From assembly GCF_001296045.1 (NCBI RefSeq), contig NZ_LJHS01000066.1, forward strand, positions 40,768 through 104,767: a stretch of DNA of 64,000 nucleotides. Reading direction: 5' to 3'. Position numbers and translations under genes: made by a program. Source of the stretch: Rhizobium sp. AAP43 (GTDB taxonomy: Bacteria > Pseudomonadota > Alphaproteobacteria > Rhizobiales > Rhizobiaceae). The notes beneath the pieces were generated by a model. The model did no database searches, was not told the DNA's origin, and was given only the letters and a program-made list of their open reading frames with translations. Shown here piece after piece: positions 44,125 through 51,890 of the stretch; position 1 is the stretch's first letter, and each line of letters starts with the position of its first letter.

Positions 44125-45345
44125 TCACGCCAGTTCTTTCAATCTGGCCTCGATGAAGCCTCGCTCATGGGCGTGGCCTGCAAGTGCAAGGGCGGTGACA
44201 TAGCTGGCGCGGGCATCTTTCACGTGGCCCAGCCGGCGTTCCAGGTCAGCCTTCACGCTGTATGCCGCATGATAGCGTTTCATCGCAGGGTCCTGCAGGA
44301 GGCGATCGACGACGGCCAGGGCGGTGCTTTCCCCGTCGACTTCGGCGAGGGCGACGGCGCGATTGAGCGCGACGACGGGCGAGGGGCTCGCTTCGAGGAG
44401 CATGTCATAGAGCGCAAGGATACGGTGCCAGTCCGTGTCCTCAGCGGACCTTGCGCGGGCGTGGCAGGCGGCAATCGATGCCTGGAGGCCATAGGCGCCG
44501 ATCTCTCCGGTCGCATGAATGCGGCTTAACAGCGTTTCGCCCTCTGCAATCATGCCCGCGTCCCACAGGTCTCTGTTTTGGTCCGTGAGCAACACAAGTG
44601 CACCTCCTTTGTCGAGGCGGGCCGATTTCCGCGATTGCTGGAACAGCATCAAAGCGAGGAGCCCCAGACATTCGGTATCGGCGATCATGCCGGCGATCAG
44701 CCTTCCGAGATGGATAGCGTCATCCGACAGACGCTCAGATGGCCCAGCACGGCCATGCCCCTCATTGAACAGCAGGTAGACGACGGTAAGAACGGTCTCG
44801 ATGCGCTCGGGCAGGTCTTGCATTTCGGGTATGGCATAGGGAATGCGCTGAGCGCGTATCTTCGCCTTCGCCCGCACGATCCGTTGGGCGATGGTCGCCG
44901 GAAGAGTCAGGAAGGCCCGTGCAATTTCTTCCGTGGTCAGGCCGCAGACCTCACGCAGTGCCATGGCCATCCGTCCCTCGTCCGGCAGGGCCGGATGGCA
45001 ACAGGTGAAGATCAGCCGCAGCATGTCGTCTTCGATCATCATGGGATCGTCCTCCGCACGCCCCTCGATCTCGGCGAGATAGGCGAGGTCGTCCTGGTGT
45101 CGGTCGGCAAGTGCCCGCTTTCGTAGCCGATCAATGGTTCGGAACCGGCCCGCCGAAACGAGCCAGGGTTCCGGATTGCGCGGTACGCCCTTTGATGGCC
45201 AGACCATCGAGGCTTGCAGGAAGGCATCGTGCAGGGCCTCGTCGGCCAGCTCGAAACTGCCGAGCAGACGGATGAGCGTGGCACGGATACGCGGTGCAGA
45301 CTGGCGATAGATGCCTTCGATCTGTTGGTGGACCGGATCTGCCAT
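44125..45345 (-). CDS. ECF42-type RNA polymerase sigma factor with C-terminal extension
   Basis: Sigma-70-family factor of 406 residues. Region 2 (about 10-85) and region 4 (about 120-175; LTTEEIARAFLTLPATIAQRIVRAKAKIR) are followed by a long extension of about 220 residues with helical-repeat (TPR-like) character, LLFNEGH and ...ASPSPVVALNRAVALAEVDG. That architecture and the adjacent DGPF proteins are the defining signs of ECF42 factors, which have no anti-sigma factor; the extension is needed for activity. It starts 10 bp after the second DGPF gene. Target promoters are unknown. ECF42 factors have been linked to stress and secondary metabolism in actinobacteria. Confidence 0.93.
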   Translation of the reverse strand: MADPVHQQIEGIYRQSAPRIRATLIRLLGSFELADEALHDAFLQASMVWPSKGVPRNPEPWLVSAGRFRTIDRLRKRALADRHQDDLAYLAEIEGRAEDDPMMIEDDMLRLIFTCCHPALPDEGRMAMALREVCGLTTEEIARAFLTLPATIAQRIVRAKAKIRAQRIPYAIPEMQDLPERIETVLTVVYLLFNEGHGRAGPSERLSDDAIHLGRLIAGMIADTECLGLLALMLFQQSRKSARLDKGGALVLLTDQNRDLWDAGMIAEGETLLSRIHATGEIGAYGLQASIAACHARARSAEDTDWHRILALYDMLLEASPSPVVALNRAVALAEVDGESTALAVVDRLLQDPAMKRYHAAYSVKADLERRLGHVKDARASYVTALALAGHAHERGFIEARLKELA

Positions 45346-45355
45346 TCGGCCCCTC

Positions 45356-45718
45356 CTAGCCGGATGACAGGGTGAGGGTGCGGACTGGCCGGATCTCGAT
45401 GGTGCTGTGCTGAAGGGACGGGATGCGGCTGGCGATGTTGATTGCCTCGTTCAACGTCGCCGCCTCCAGCAGGTAAAAGCCGCCAATATGTTCGCGGCTT
45501 TCGGCAAAAGGGCCGTCATGGACCACAGGCCCTTTTGCCGAGCGCCTGATCGTGACGGCATGCTCCGGCTCGTCCAGCGCTTCCGAGACGATGTGATGGC
45601 CGGATGCCGTGATCGCGGCGTCAAAGGCAAAGTGTTCCGAGACGATCCGGCGGTGATCTGCCTCGGAAATCGCGTCGATATCGGCCGGGTTGGTGTGGAT
45701 GAAGCAGACGAAGCGCAT
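45356..45718 (-). CDS. YCII-related/DGPF protein (second)
   Basis: Protein of 120 residues, ferredoxin-like YciI fold. The hallmark motif is HDGPFAESREHIGGFYLLEA (about 68-87). Such proteins are regularly encoded with ECF42 sigma factors and are thought to be their targets or partners. The ATG overlaps the stop of the first DGPF gene (TGATG), and the sigma gene follows 10 bp later. No catalytic activity is established for this group. Confidence 0.92.
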   Translation of the reverse strand: MRFVCFIHTNPADIDAISEADHRRIVSEHFAFDAAITASGHHIVSEALDEPEHAVTIRRSAKGPVVHDGPFAESREHIGGFYLLEAATLNEAINIASRIPSLQHSTIEIRPVRTLTLSSG

Positions 45719-46089
45719 CAGACCGGCTCCGCGTCATGAACAGGAATATCGCAGAGCGCACGGATTTCGATGCTGCCATACCGGGCGATCGGAACACGGG
45801 CGACAATCTCGGTCACTTCACTCAGGTCCCGCGCTTCGATGAGGAGAAAGCCGCCGAGATGTTCCCGGCTCTCGGTAAATGGGCCATCTGTGGTCAGCAC
45901 ATCGCCCTGCCTGACCCTGAGCGTGAGTGCTGTTTCTGGAGCTGTGAGCGGCGAGGCCATGACGAGGTGCCCGCGTTCTGCGAGGGCGAGATCATAAGCG
46001 AGTGACTGTCGATCCAGCTCGCGTCGCTCGGCATCGCTTAAGGCTTGCATCACGGTTTCGTCGAGCCAGACCTGGCAAAGATACTTCAT
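45718..46089 (-). CDS. YCII-related/DGPF protein (first)
   Basis: Protein of 123 residues opening MKYLCQVWLDE, with the motif TDGPFTESREHLGGFLLIEA (about 68-87). ACGGAGGATCCC upstream of the ATG at 46089 is a strong ribosome-binding site; longer upstream frames are not needed. It is the first gene of the DGPF-DGPF-ECF42 operon. The two DGPF copies are clearly related but diverged, so they may form a heterodimer. Confidence 0.92.
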   Translation of the reverse strand: MKYLCQVWLDETVMQALSDAERRELDRQSLAYDLALAERGHLVMASPLTAPETALTLRVRQGDVLTTDGPFTESREHLGGFLLIEARDLSEVTEIVARVPIARYGSIEIRALCDIPVHDAEPV

Positions 46090-46252
46090 GGGATCCTCCG
46101 TTCCGTCTGCTGATCCTATCGCAGACACGGATCTTGTCGAACGGCCGGTGGCGAATTCGACAGGCGAGCGGCGTGCAGAAAAAAGAAATCCACTTTGTCG
46201 AATGGAGGATCGCCGGTGCGACCAGAGGTTACATCAACCGGAGGATCAGGTT

Positions 46253-46477
46253 ATGCATATTCTGGAAGCCGCTCTCGTTCAGGCGCTCGTCGATCGGGCA
46301 AAACAGCAAAAGGCGGCGCGCGAAGCTGCTTGCGAGGAGCCGCAGCCTGCGGCTCTCCCAAATTCCCGGATGATATGGTTCGGCAAGCACTCCGTTCTCC
46401 GCCGCCTTTGGCTGCGGAGATACTGGTCGCTCACGGCATCAGCTGTCCGCCATTTACGTCGATCGTCTGTCCCGTGA
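46253..46477 (+). CDS. Possible small protein (74 aa)
   Basis: Begins MHILEAALVQALVDRAKQ with GGAGGATCAGG immediately upstream, an unusually good ribosome-binding site for a small frame. The first half is an amphipathic helix; the second half is Arg-rich and overlaps the 3' end of the leftward SDR gene by 47 bp, which weakens the case. A shorter product, or no product, is possible. No family recognised. Confidence 0.35.
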   Translation: MHILEAALVQALVDRAKQQKAAREAACEEPQPAALPNSRMIWFGKHSVLRRLWLRRYWSLTASAVRHLRRSSVP

Positions 46478-47204
46478 TGTAGCCCGAAAGCATGGACGAA
46501 GCGAGGAACAGATAGGCACCGACACAATCCTGCGGGGTGCCCGTGCGCTTCAGCGGTACGCTACCGGCGACCTGATCGAGCTGGCCGGGAAGCGCATATT
46601 TCTCCTGGAACGGTGTGGTGATAACGCCGGGTGCCACCGCATTGACGCGGATATCGTATTTGCCGAATTCCAGCGCCATGCCCTTGGTGACAGCAGCGAC
46701 GAAAGCCTTCGATGAGCCATAGACGCCGGAACCTGCGGTTCCGCCACTGCGGGCGGCGACAGAGGTCGTGTTGATGATGAAGCCGCCCTGCTTCTTGATG
46801 TGGGGCAGTGCTGCATGCACGGTCGACAGCACGGACCGGCCATTGACGTCCATCACCTTGTCGTAATGGGCGTCGGTCATCTTTTCATAGGTCAGTCTGG
46901 CGATCATGCTGCCGGCATTGTTGATCAACCCGTCCAGCCGACCGAAAGTCCTGGCAACCTCTTCGACCGCTGTCGCCATTGCGTCCGAATCCGTGGCATC
47001 CGCCCGCACGGCAAACACGGAGCCCCCGGCCGCTTCGATGTCGCGGGCAATGGTATGTGCGGCTTCCACATTGGAATTGTAGTGCAGGCCGACCAGCGCG
47101 CCCTGTGCTGCGAAGGCCCGGGCGAGGGCTTCGCCGATCCCACTCGATGCGCCGGTGATCAGGACGGCCTTGCCGGCGAGATCGGGGATGGTGAGTGTCG
47201 TCAT
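46431..47204 (-). CDS. SDR-family oxidoreductase (intact active site)
   Basis: Classical short-chain dehydrogenase of 257 residues. Nucleotide motif LITGASSGIGEALARAFA, NNAGS at about 93, catalytic Ser in NTTSVAA, and the catalytic pair in SGVYGSSKAF (Tyr and Lys spaced YxxxK), then DIRVNAVAPGVITTPF. The C-terminus SGYITGQTIDVNGG is standard. This gene, unlike the SDR at 15755, has the complete tetrad. Substrate unknown. It is downstream of the TMEM43-family gene but separated from it by a strong terminator. Confidence 0.93.
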   Translation of the reverse strand: MTTLTIPDLAGKAVLITGASSGIGEALARAFAAQGALVGLHYNSNVEAAHTIARDIEAAGGSVFAVRADATDSDAMATAVEEVARTFGRLDGLINNAGSMIARLTYEKMTDAHYDKVMDVNGRSVLSTVHAALPHIKKQGGFIINTTSVAARSGGTAGSGVYGSSKAFVAAVTKGMALEFGKYDIRVNAVAPGVITTPFQEKYALPGQLDQVAGSVPLKRTGTPQDCVGAYLFLASSMLSGYITGQTIDVNGGQLMP

Positions 47205-47234
47205 GGTGATGTCCTCCTCGTGTCGGAAAAAGTT

Positions 47235-47269
47235 AGACCGGCCCTGCCGTCATTTGGCAAGGCCGGTCT
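47235..47269 (-). terminator. Intrinsic terminator of the TMEM43-family gene
   Basis: AGACCGGCC...GGCCGGTCT forms a 9-bp stem extended by TGCC/GGCA after one mismatch. Read on the minus strand it is followed by AACTTTTTCC. It lies about 80 bp past the stop at 47347. Confidence 0.85.
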
Positions 47270-47346
47270 CATCCATGTTGGTTCACTATGACCGAGCGCA
47301 GTTCAGGCAAGAACCAGGTCGCCTCCCGTGCTTCAGCTTCCCGCGG

Positions 47347-48510
47347 TCACGCGGCAGGCGCGACTGGCTTCTTCCGACCATATTTTGAATAGGCCCATAC
47401 AACGGCTGCAACGACCACAATGAGCCCAATCGACAGGAGAGGCCGGACGGCAAACCAGCCGATTGCGATGACAGTCACGCCAACGGCGAGCGCCATGACG
47501 AAGGAAACCAGCCCCGTCCCGAAGGCAATCAAGGAGCCGACAAACGGGATAACGTCACCGATCACGCTGAATATCCGCAGGATCAACGCAAAGCCGACGA
47601 ACAACGCAAAAATCCCCGCCAGGCGAATGGCCCAGGTCAGCACAACATTTTCGGCCTGGCTGTCGGCGAACATCTTGGCGAAGGGTTCCCGGCCTGCGGC
47701 CAACAGGAACAGAGTGTACCCGTTCTGCGTGGTGTATTCCGTCAGACGGTCACCGTGCTGCATGCCGACGATGCTGACTTCTGGGAGCATGATCTTTTCA
47801 AAGCGAACCTTGGTGTCGCCGATCTGCGGTGCCTTTTCATCGGCGCCGAAATAGAGCGCCTGCATCACGGCACGGCCTTCACCAGGATAACCGAGGGCCT
47901 CCGAGGCTTCAGCGGCTGTTTCATTGGTGATCGGCAAGGCGACGCGCGCGCCAACCGAGGCGATCTGCGAACCGGCGACGCTAAAGGCCCCCAATTGCGC
48001 AGTATCCACCAGGGTTTCTGACGACGGCAGCCAGAAATCCGGGTTCTCGTGCCCCGCAGGCTCCTTGAACTCCGATGAATCCTGGGCCTTCTCGCTCCAT
48101 TCCTTGGAGTAGCTATAGGTCGTCACGGTTTCTTCGCCGCCGCCGAGCTTTTTCTCGGTCGTGCTGCTTTTTTCCTCGACCCATTGATAGATCTCCACCT
48201 TGCGCGCCAAGCCAATCGCCCCGGAGACGCTGATCCCCGTCTCAGGATCGACTACATCTGCGGTCGGCACCACATCGCTTTCGATGTGAACCAGTTTGCG
48301 ATCAAGCGCCGGGTCGACGCGGGATGCATCGGTCGTAACGACGATCGATAATCCTTCCTCCAGAGACTTATAGGTCTCGATCGATCGACTTTCATTCCAG
48401 AACAGCGCGACAATTGCCACGATGAGTAGAACCAAACCGAACAATGCACCCGTCAGCGCCCCGCCCAGACGTGAAAACCAAGATGTTGATGTTTTTGTTA
48501 CCAAATTCAT
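47347..48510 (-). CDS. TMEM43-family membrane protein
   Basis: Protein of 387 residues. One N-terminal helix (about 12-36, FGLVLLIVAIVALFWNESRS) leads to a large extracytoplasmic domain of about 210 residues, then three to four C-terminal helices (about 265-375). WNESR directly after helix 1 and EGLSIVVTTDASRVDPALD are characteristic of the TMEM43/LUMA family, whose human member is an inner nuclear membrane protein. Bacterial roles are unknown. Start at 48510 (MNLVTKTSTSWF) is preferred over one 17 codons upstream. Its transcription unit ends at the terminator at 47235. Confidence 0.85.
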   Translation of the reverse strand: MNLVTKTSTSWFSRLGGALTGALFGLVLLIVAIVALFWNESRSIETYKSLEEGLSIVVTTDASRVDPALDRKLVHIESDVVPTADVVDPETGISVSGAIGLARKVEIYQWVEEKSSTTEKKLGGGEETVTTYSYSKEWSEKAQDSSEFKEPAGHENPDFWLPSSETLVDTAQLGAFSVAGSQIASVGARVALPITNETAAEASEALGYPGEGRAVMQALYFGADEKAPQIGDTKVRFEKIMLPEVSIVGMQHGDRLTEYTTQNGYTLFLLAAGREPFAKMFADSQAENVVLTWAIRLAGIFALFVGFALILRIFSVIGDVIPFVGSLIAFGTGLVSFVMALAVGVTVIAIGWFAVRPLLSIGLIVVVAAVVWAYSKYGRKKPVAPAA

Positions 48511-48871
48511 GGCAGCCCCCACTATTAAGCGCCCTTGTTTACCCAGGAGGCTTTCTAGCAACTTTTGCCATGGGCGAAAGATCTTATCTTGGGAAGATTA
48601 GGCTTTGGTGAGGATATAGTTCTCGCGCGTCCAGCACGTGGTTCAGGCTCCGAAACGAGACTGATCTACGGCCGACCTGTTCTGGGTTTGCGCATGGGCC
48701 GTGGCTCGTCTTGAGCCGTCTGTCATGATGAAAGATCGGAGGTGTTCGAGCGCGAACCTGGCTGCAGGCTCGGGTCCTGTCACCATCGATCAAATCACGA
48801 GGGGCTCGGATTCAGGTTTTAACAGCCAGAGGCAACCTGAACCCGCTTCGACGTCCGTGTTCCAGGAAGGA
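48511..48871. other. Intergenic region (361 bp) without a supported gene
   Basis: Between the TMEM43-family gene and the DUF2218 gene, both on the minus strand. Short frames are present but lack ribosome-binding sites and protein-like composition. It must carry the TMEM43 promoter. No terminator or strong dyad was seen. Confidence 0.5.
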
Positions 48872-49159
48872 TCAGGCCGGTGTCCAGTCAAACGGCAGCG
48901 GCGCTTCGCGGAAGGCGAAGCGGTCGAGATGGCTCGCCACCACGCCTTTCATTCGCTCCAGCACGTCGTCTGACGCGGCCTCGATGTCCACGGTCAGGGA
49001 CGAGGCGTCGCATGTCATGACGGCCGTCGCTTCGGCAAACCGCACGATACCCTTTTGCTCTCCAAGCTCGACGTCGAGTTTGTGGGCCCAGTGCTTGCAA
49101 AGTTGCTGCACGTATTTCCAGCCGTTTTCGGTAGGGATCACCGCTTTTACTGTTTTCAT
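48872..49159 (-). CDS. DUF2218 domain protein
   Basis: Small acidic protein of 95 residues (KTVKAVIPTENGWKYVQQLCKH, then LDVELGEQKGIVRFAEATAV, DWTP at the end) that fits DUF2218, a domain often fused to or encoded with siderophore-interacting ferric reductases. ATG 49159 has AAGG 8 bases upstream. It starts 2 bp after the PadR stop, so the two form an operon. A role in iron or metal handling is inferred from known pairings only. Confidence 0.85.
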   Translation of the reverse strand: MKTVKAVIPTENGWKYVQQLCKHWAHKLDVELGEQKGIVRFAEATAVMTCDASSLTVDIEAASDDVLERMKGVVASHLDRFAFREAPLPFDWTPA

Positions 49160-49161
49160 TG

Positions 49162-49758
49162 TCAAAGCCTTTCGATCTTGCCGACCGCTTCGTCGAGAAT
49201 GCGGGCGACTTCCAATTGGGTTTCGCGGGTCGCACCTTCGCGCGACAGGCAGTCATGCAGGGCCGTCTTGAGGTTGTGCATGGCCCGGCGAACGGGAGCC
49301 GCATCGGTCCGCTCGCTAACCTTGGCCAGAGCCGTCAACCGGCCGATGGCGATGGCGACTTCATCGGCGCGTTCGGCAAGATGCTGCTGACCCGCCTCCG
49401 TGATCGCAAGCAGCTTGCGCGGACCTTCGCTTGCCTGCTCTTCTGCAAGCCCCATGTCGAGAAGCAAAGTCATCGTCGGATAGACGACGCCGGGCGAGGG
49501 GGCATATGCGCCGCCCGACAGCGTTTCGATCTCGCGGATCAGGTCATAGCCGTGGCGCGGCTGCTCGCCGATCAGTTTCAGCAGTACGAGCCGCAATTCG
49601 CCGCCGTCAAACATGCGTCGCCGTTCGCCGCGACCGCGTGGACCTCCGTCCGGTCCGTCGAAGGGGCCGCCGCGTCGGGCCATCCCCATCATGCGATGTA
49701 TGCCCCGGCCGCAGCCGTCACCTGAATGTCTGTGGTCTCTGTGTCCGTGTCTCATCAT
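49162..49758 (-). CDS. PadR-family transcription regulator with His/Gly/Arg-rich N-terminus
   Basis: Regulator of 198 residues. Residues 1-50 are rich in His, Gly and Arg (HGHRDHRHSGDG...), a possible metal-binding tail as in the nickel-responsive YqjI of enterobacteria. Residues about 50-120 form the PadR winged helix (LRLVLLKLIGEQPRHGYDL, SPGVVYPTMTLLLDMGLAE). The C-terminal helix supports dimerisation. GGAG lies before the paired ATGs at 49758/49755. An 18-bp near-perfect dyad lies 29 bp upstream. Pairing with DUF2218 and the His-rich tail suggest metal-dependent control; this is inferred. Confidence 0.9.
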   Translation of the reverse strand: MMRHGHRDHRHSGDGCGRGIHRMMGMARRGGPFDGPDGGPRGRGERRRMFDGGELRLVLLKLIGEQPRHGYDLIREIETLSGGAYAPSPGVVYPTMTLLLDMGLAEEQASEGPRKLLAITEAGQQHLAERADEVAIAIGRLTALAKVSERTDAAPVRRAMHNLKTALHDCLSREGATRETQLEVARILDEAVGKIERL

Positions 49759-49786
49759 AAGCTCCGTAATTTATGTCTGAAGTGCA

Positions 49787-49804
49787 TCTACGATATATCT
49801 TAGA
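49787..49804. promoter_or_regulatory. PadR operator candidate (18-bp dyad around GATATATC)
   Basis: TCTACGATATATCTTAGA is symmetrical at 16 of 18 positions and contains a perfect GATATATC core. It lies in the divergent region between the PadR operon and the OsmC gene, 29 bp from the PadR start, where an autoregulator would bind. Confidence 0.6.
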
Positions 49805-49910
49805 TCGCTTTATGCAAGGGACTCATTCAAAAATTGGTGGAGCGGCGCGGCAGGCCTTGGATGAGTTGGCCGCCTTGCCCTATGGTCTGGGCAAAACGAA
49901 AGGGACGGCA

Positions 49911-50384
49911 ATGTCTGAGCATCGGCACGAATATGCGGTGAAGATCACCTGGCAGGGGGATCGCGGAACGGGAACATCCGGTTATCGGGCCTATGGCCGC
50001 GATCACACGATTTCCGTGGCTGGCAAGCCGGATATTCCAGGCTCAGCCGACCCGCATTTTCTAGGCGATCCCACCCGCTGGAACCCGGAAGACCTGCTGG
50101 TAGCTTCCGTCTCGGCCTGCCACAAGCTGTGGTATCTGCATTTCTGCGCCGTGTCGGGCGTGATTGTCACGGCCTATGAGGACAATGCGCAAGGCGTGAT
50201 GGAAATGGATGAAAGCGGCGGCGGTCGCTTTACTGAAATCGTCCTGAAGCCCCGCGTAACGATCAAGCGCGGCACATTTCCAGACATCGCCCGCGAATTG
50301 CACGAAGACGCGCATGAAAAATGCTTCATCGCCAATTCGGTAAATTTCCCTGTCCGCTGCGAGCCGGAGATCATAGAGGTTTGA
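49911..50384 (+). CDS. OsmC-family protein (YhfA-like)
   Basis: Protein of 157 residues. OsmC/Ohr fold with the two Cys regions: SVSACHKLWYLHFCAVSG (about 62-79) and AHEKCFIANSVNFPV (about 134-148). Catalytic Arg/Glu candidates are present nearby. Members reduce organic hydroperoxides using thiols; Ohr-like activity is likely but not certain. The ATG at 49911 (MSEHRHEYAVKI) has AAAGGGACGG upstream. It is divergent from the PadR gene and could be regulated through the same dyad. Confidence 0.9.
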   Translation: MSEHRHEYAVKITWQGDRGTGTSGYRAYGRDHTISVAGKPDIPGSADPHFLGDPTRWNPEDLLVASVSACHKLWYLHFCAVSGVIVTAYEDNAQGVMEMDESGGGRFTEIVLKPRVTIKRGTFPDIARELHEDAHEKCFIANSVNFPVRCEPEIIEV

Positions 50385-50399
50385 GGCCTCGTAAACCCG

Positions 50400-51890
50400 T
50401 TAGCGCGGATAGACCCAGGCATAGCCGAAACGGGCTTTTTCCTCATTGAACGAATGCTGGAAGGGAAGATCGATCAGACGTGCCTCGCCGAGCCGGTAGG
50501 CCGTTCCCTTCTGGTCGAGCCAGGAGGTCAGGCTCTTGGGAACTGCAGAGCCGTCACCGCCCAACCAGACGAGCAGAATCGGCTTCTCCGCCGTCCATTG
50601 ATAGGCCGCATTCAAATGATCGTAGACGATGGCCATCGCGGGCACGTCTGGCATTTGAAGATGCAGGTTGCCGGCTACTAGCCAGTTGTCGGCAAGCATG
50701 AGCCCCGGCCTGCGGCCTTCCTCGGCGATGACGCGTTCGAGGAAATCGCCGTATGGCATGTTGTACGCCTGATAGGAGCCGAATAGCTGCGGTGCATTCG
50801 TCCGAAGCACGAGCGCGATCGGCGCGAGGCACATGACGATCAGGGGAACGATCAGCAAGCGTTGGGCGTAGTCGCTCGGTCGCACCGCAGAAGCCTGGAG
50901 CTTGAGGCAAAGCCAGATTGGCACCAGCGCGACGAAAGGCATCAGCCAGCGGTCCCGAAGCGCCGTCATGCCGATGGTGAGGATCAGCAGAAGGATCGTC
51001 AGAATGACCGTCAGGAAGAAGTGCTCGAAAAAGCGCGTCCACTGGGTCGATTGCCGCAGGCTGCGGACGAGTTCTTGGCGGAAGGCAAAGACATATACGG
51101 CAACGAGGGGAGCGAGAATCACAAGCACGATACGTAGGAACCGGAGCGGTCCCTGGAGAAGTTTCGCCAATGCATTCTCTGGCGCCTCCTGCGCCATGAT
51201 CGACAGTGTCTTGCCCGATGCGATCGAAAGATTGTCGATCAGCCACAAGCCATGGGGCAGGACGACGAGGATGCCCACCAGCGCGGAGATCAGAATTCGG
51301 CGGTCGAATAGCCGACTGCGCCAATCTGGATTGAGCGCAACTGCGACGAAGGTACCGAAAAAGACCAGCGCAAAATTATACTTCGAGATCATGCCGAGTC
51401 CGGCGGTCAGGCCGAGCATGGCATAGAGAAAGGTGCTAGGCGCCTTAATGGTCCGAATGGCCGCCAGCAGAAAGAGATTGATGCAGATGACGAGCGCGAC
51501 CGAATGCGTGAGATCCCGTTGCGCCTCCCAGAAGATCTGAGGAATGGTCATCAGCGAGAGGGTCGACAGGGCGGCAAAGAGTTTGTCGGTCAGGAGTTCG
51601 CGCGCCAGGCGATAATGGCTGGCATAAAGCAAGACAAGCGCCACGGCTTTGACGAAGGCGATCGAGGCCATCGACAGGCCAAACACGGAGACGAAGGCGG
51701 CCTGAATCCAGTTGTAGAGTGGCGGCTGCGAATCGTAGCCTTGAACCATCCATTGTGAAAAGAAGGCCTGCTGCGCCTCATCATAGCGCATCGCATCCGG
51801 CATGATCAGCCGCACGACAAATTGCAGGGCGAAGTAGCCAGCCAGCAGGAGAAGGACGCTGTCGGGCCGACGGATAATCAGATTACGCAT
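50400..51890 (-). CDS. GT39-type membrane glycosyltransferase (ArnT-like)
   Basis: Integral-membrane protein of 496 residues with about 11 helices. Early motif MRYDEAQQAFFSQWMVQGYDSQPP near 32-55 carries the paired acidic residues typical of the ArnT/PMT group (GT39/GT83), which move a sugar from polyprenyl phosphate to lipid A, protein or glycan on the outer face of the membrane. A periplasmic C-terminal region follows. It overlaps the GT2 gene by 8 bp (stop of GT2 inside the start of this gene), so the pair is translationally coupled. Rhizobial RgtA-D enzymes add galacturonate to lipopolysaccharide and are plausible relatives. Confidence 0.88.
   Translation of the reverse strand: MRNLIIRRPDSVLLLLAGYFALQFVVRLIMPDAMRYDEAQQAFFSQWMVQGYDSQPPLYNWIQAAFVSVFGLSMASIAFVKAVALVLLYASHYRLARELLTDKLFAALSTLSLMTIPQIFWEAQRDLTHSVALVICINLFLLAAIRTIKAPSTFLYAMLGLTAGLGMISKYNFALVFFGTFVAVALNPDWRSRLFDRRILISALVGILVVLPHGLWLIDNLSIASGKTLSIMAQEAPENALAKLLQGPLRFLRIVLVILAPLVAVYVFAFRQELVRSLRQSTQWTRFFEHFFLTVILTILLLILTIGMTALRDRWLMPFVALVPIWLCLKLQASAVRPSDYAQRLLIVPLIVMCLAPIALVLRTNAPQLFGSYQAYNMPYGDFLERVIAEEGRRPGLMLADNWLVAGNLHLQMPDVPAMAIVYDHLNAAYQWTAEKPILLVWLGGDGSAVPKSLTSWLDQKGTAYRLGEARLIDLPFQHSFNEEKARFGYAWVYPR

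Noticed and set aside
48584..48793. Small minus-strand ORF (69 aa).
   Set aside because: No ribosome-binding site and random-looking composition.
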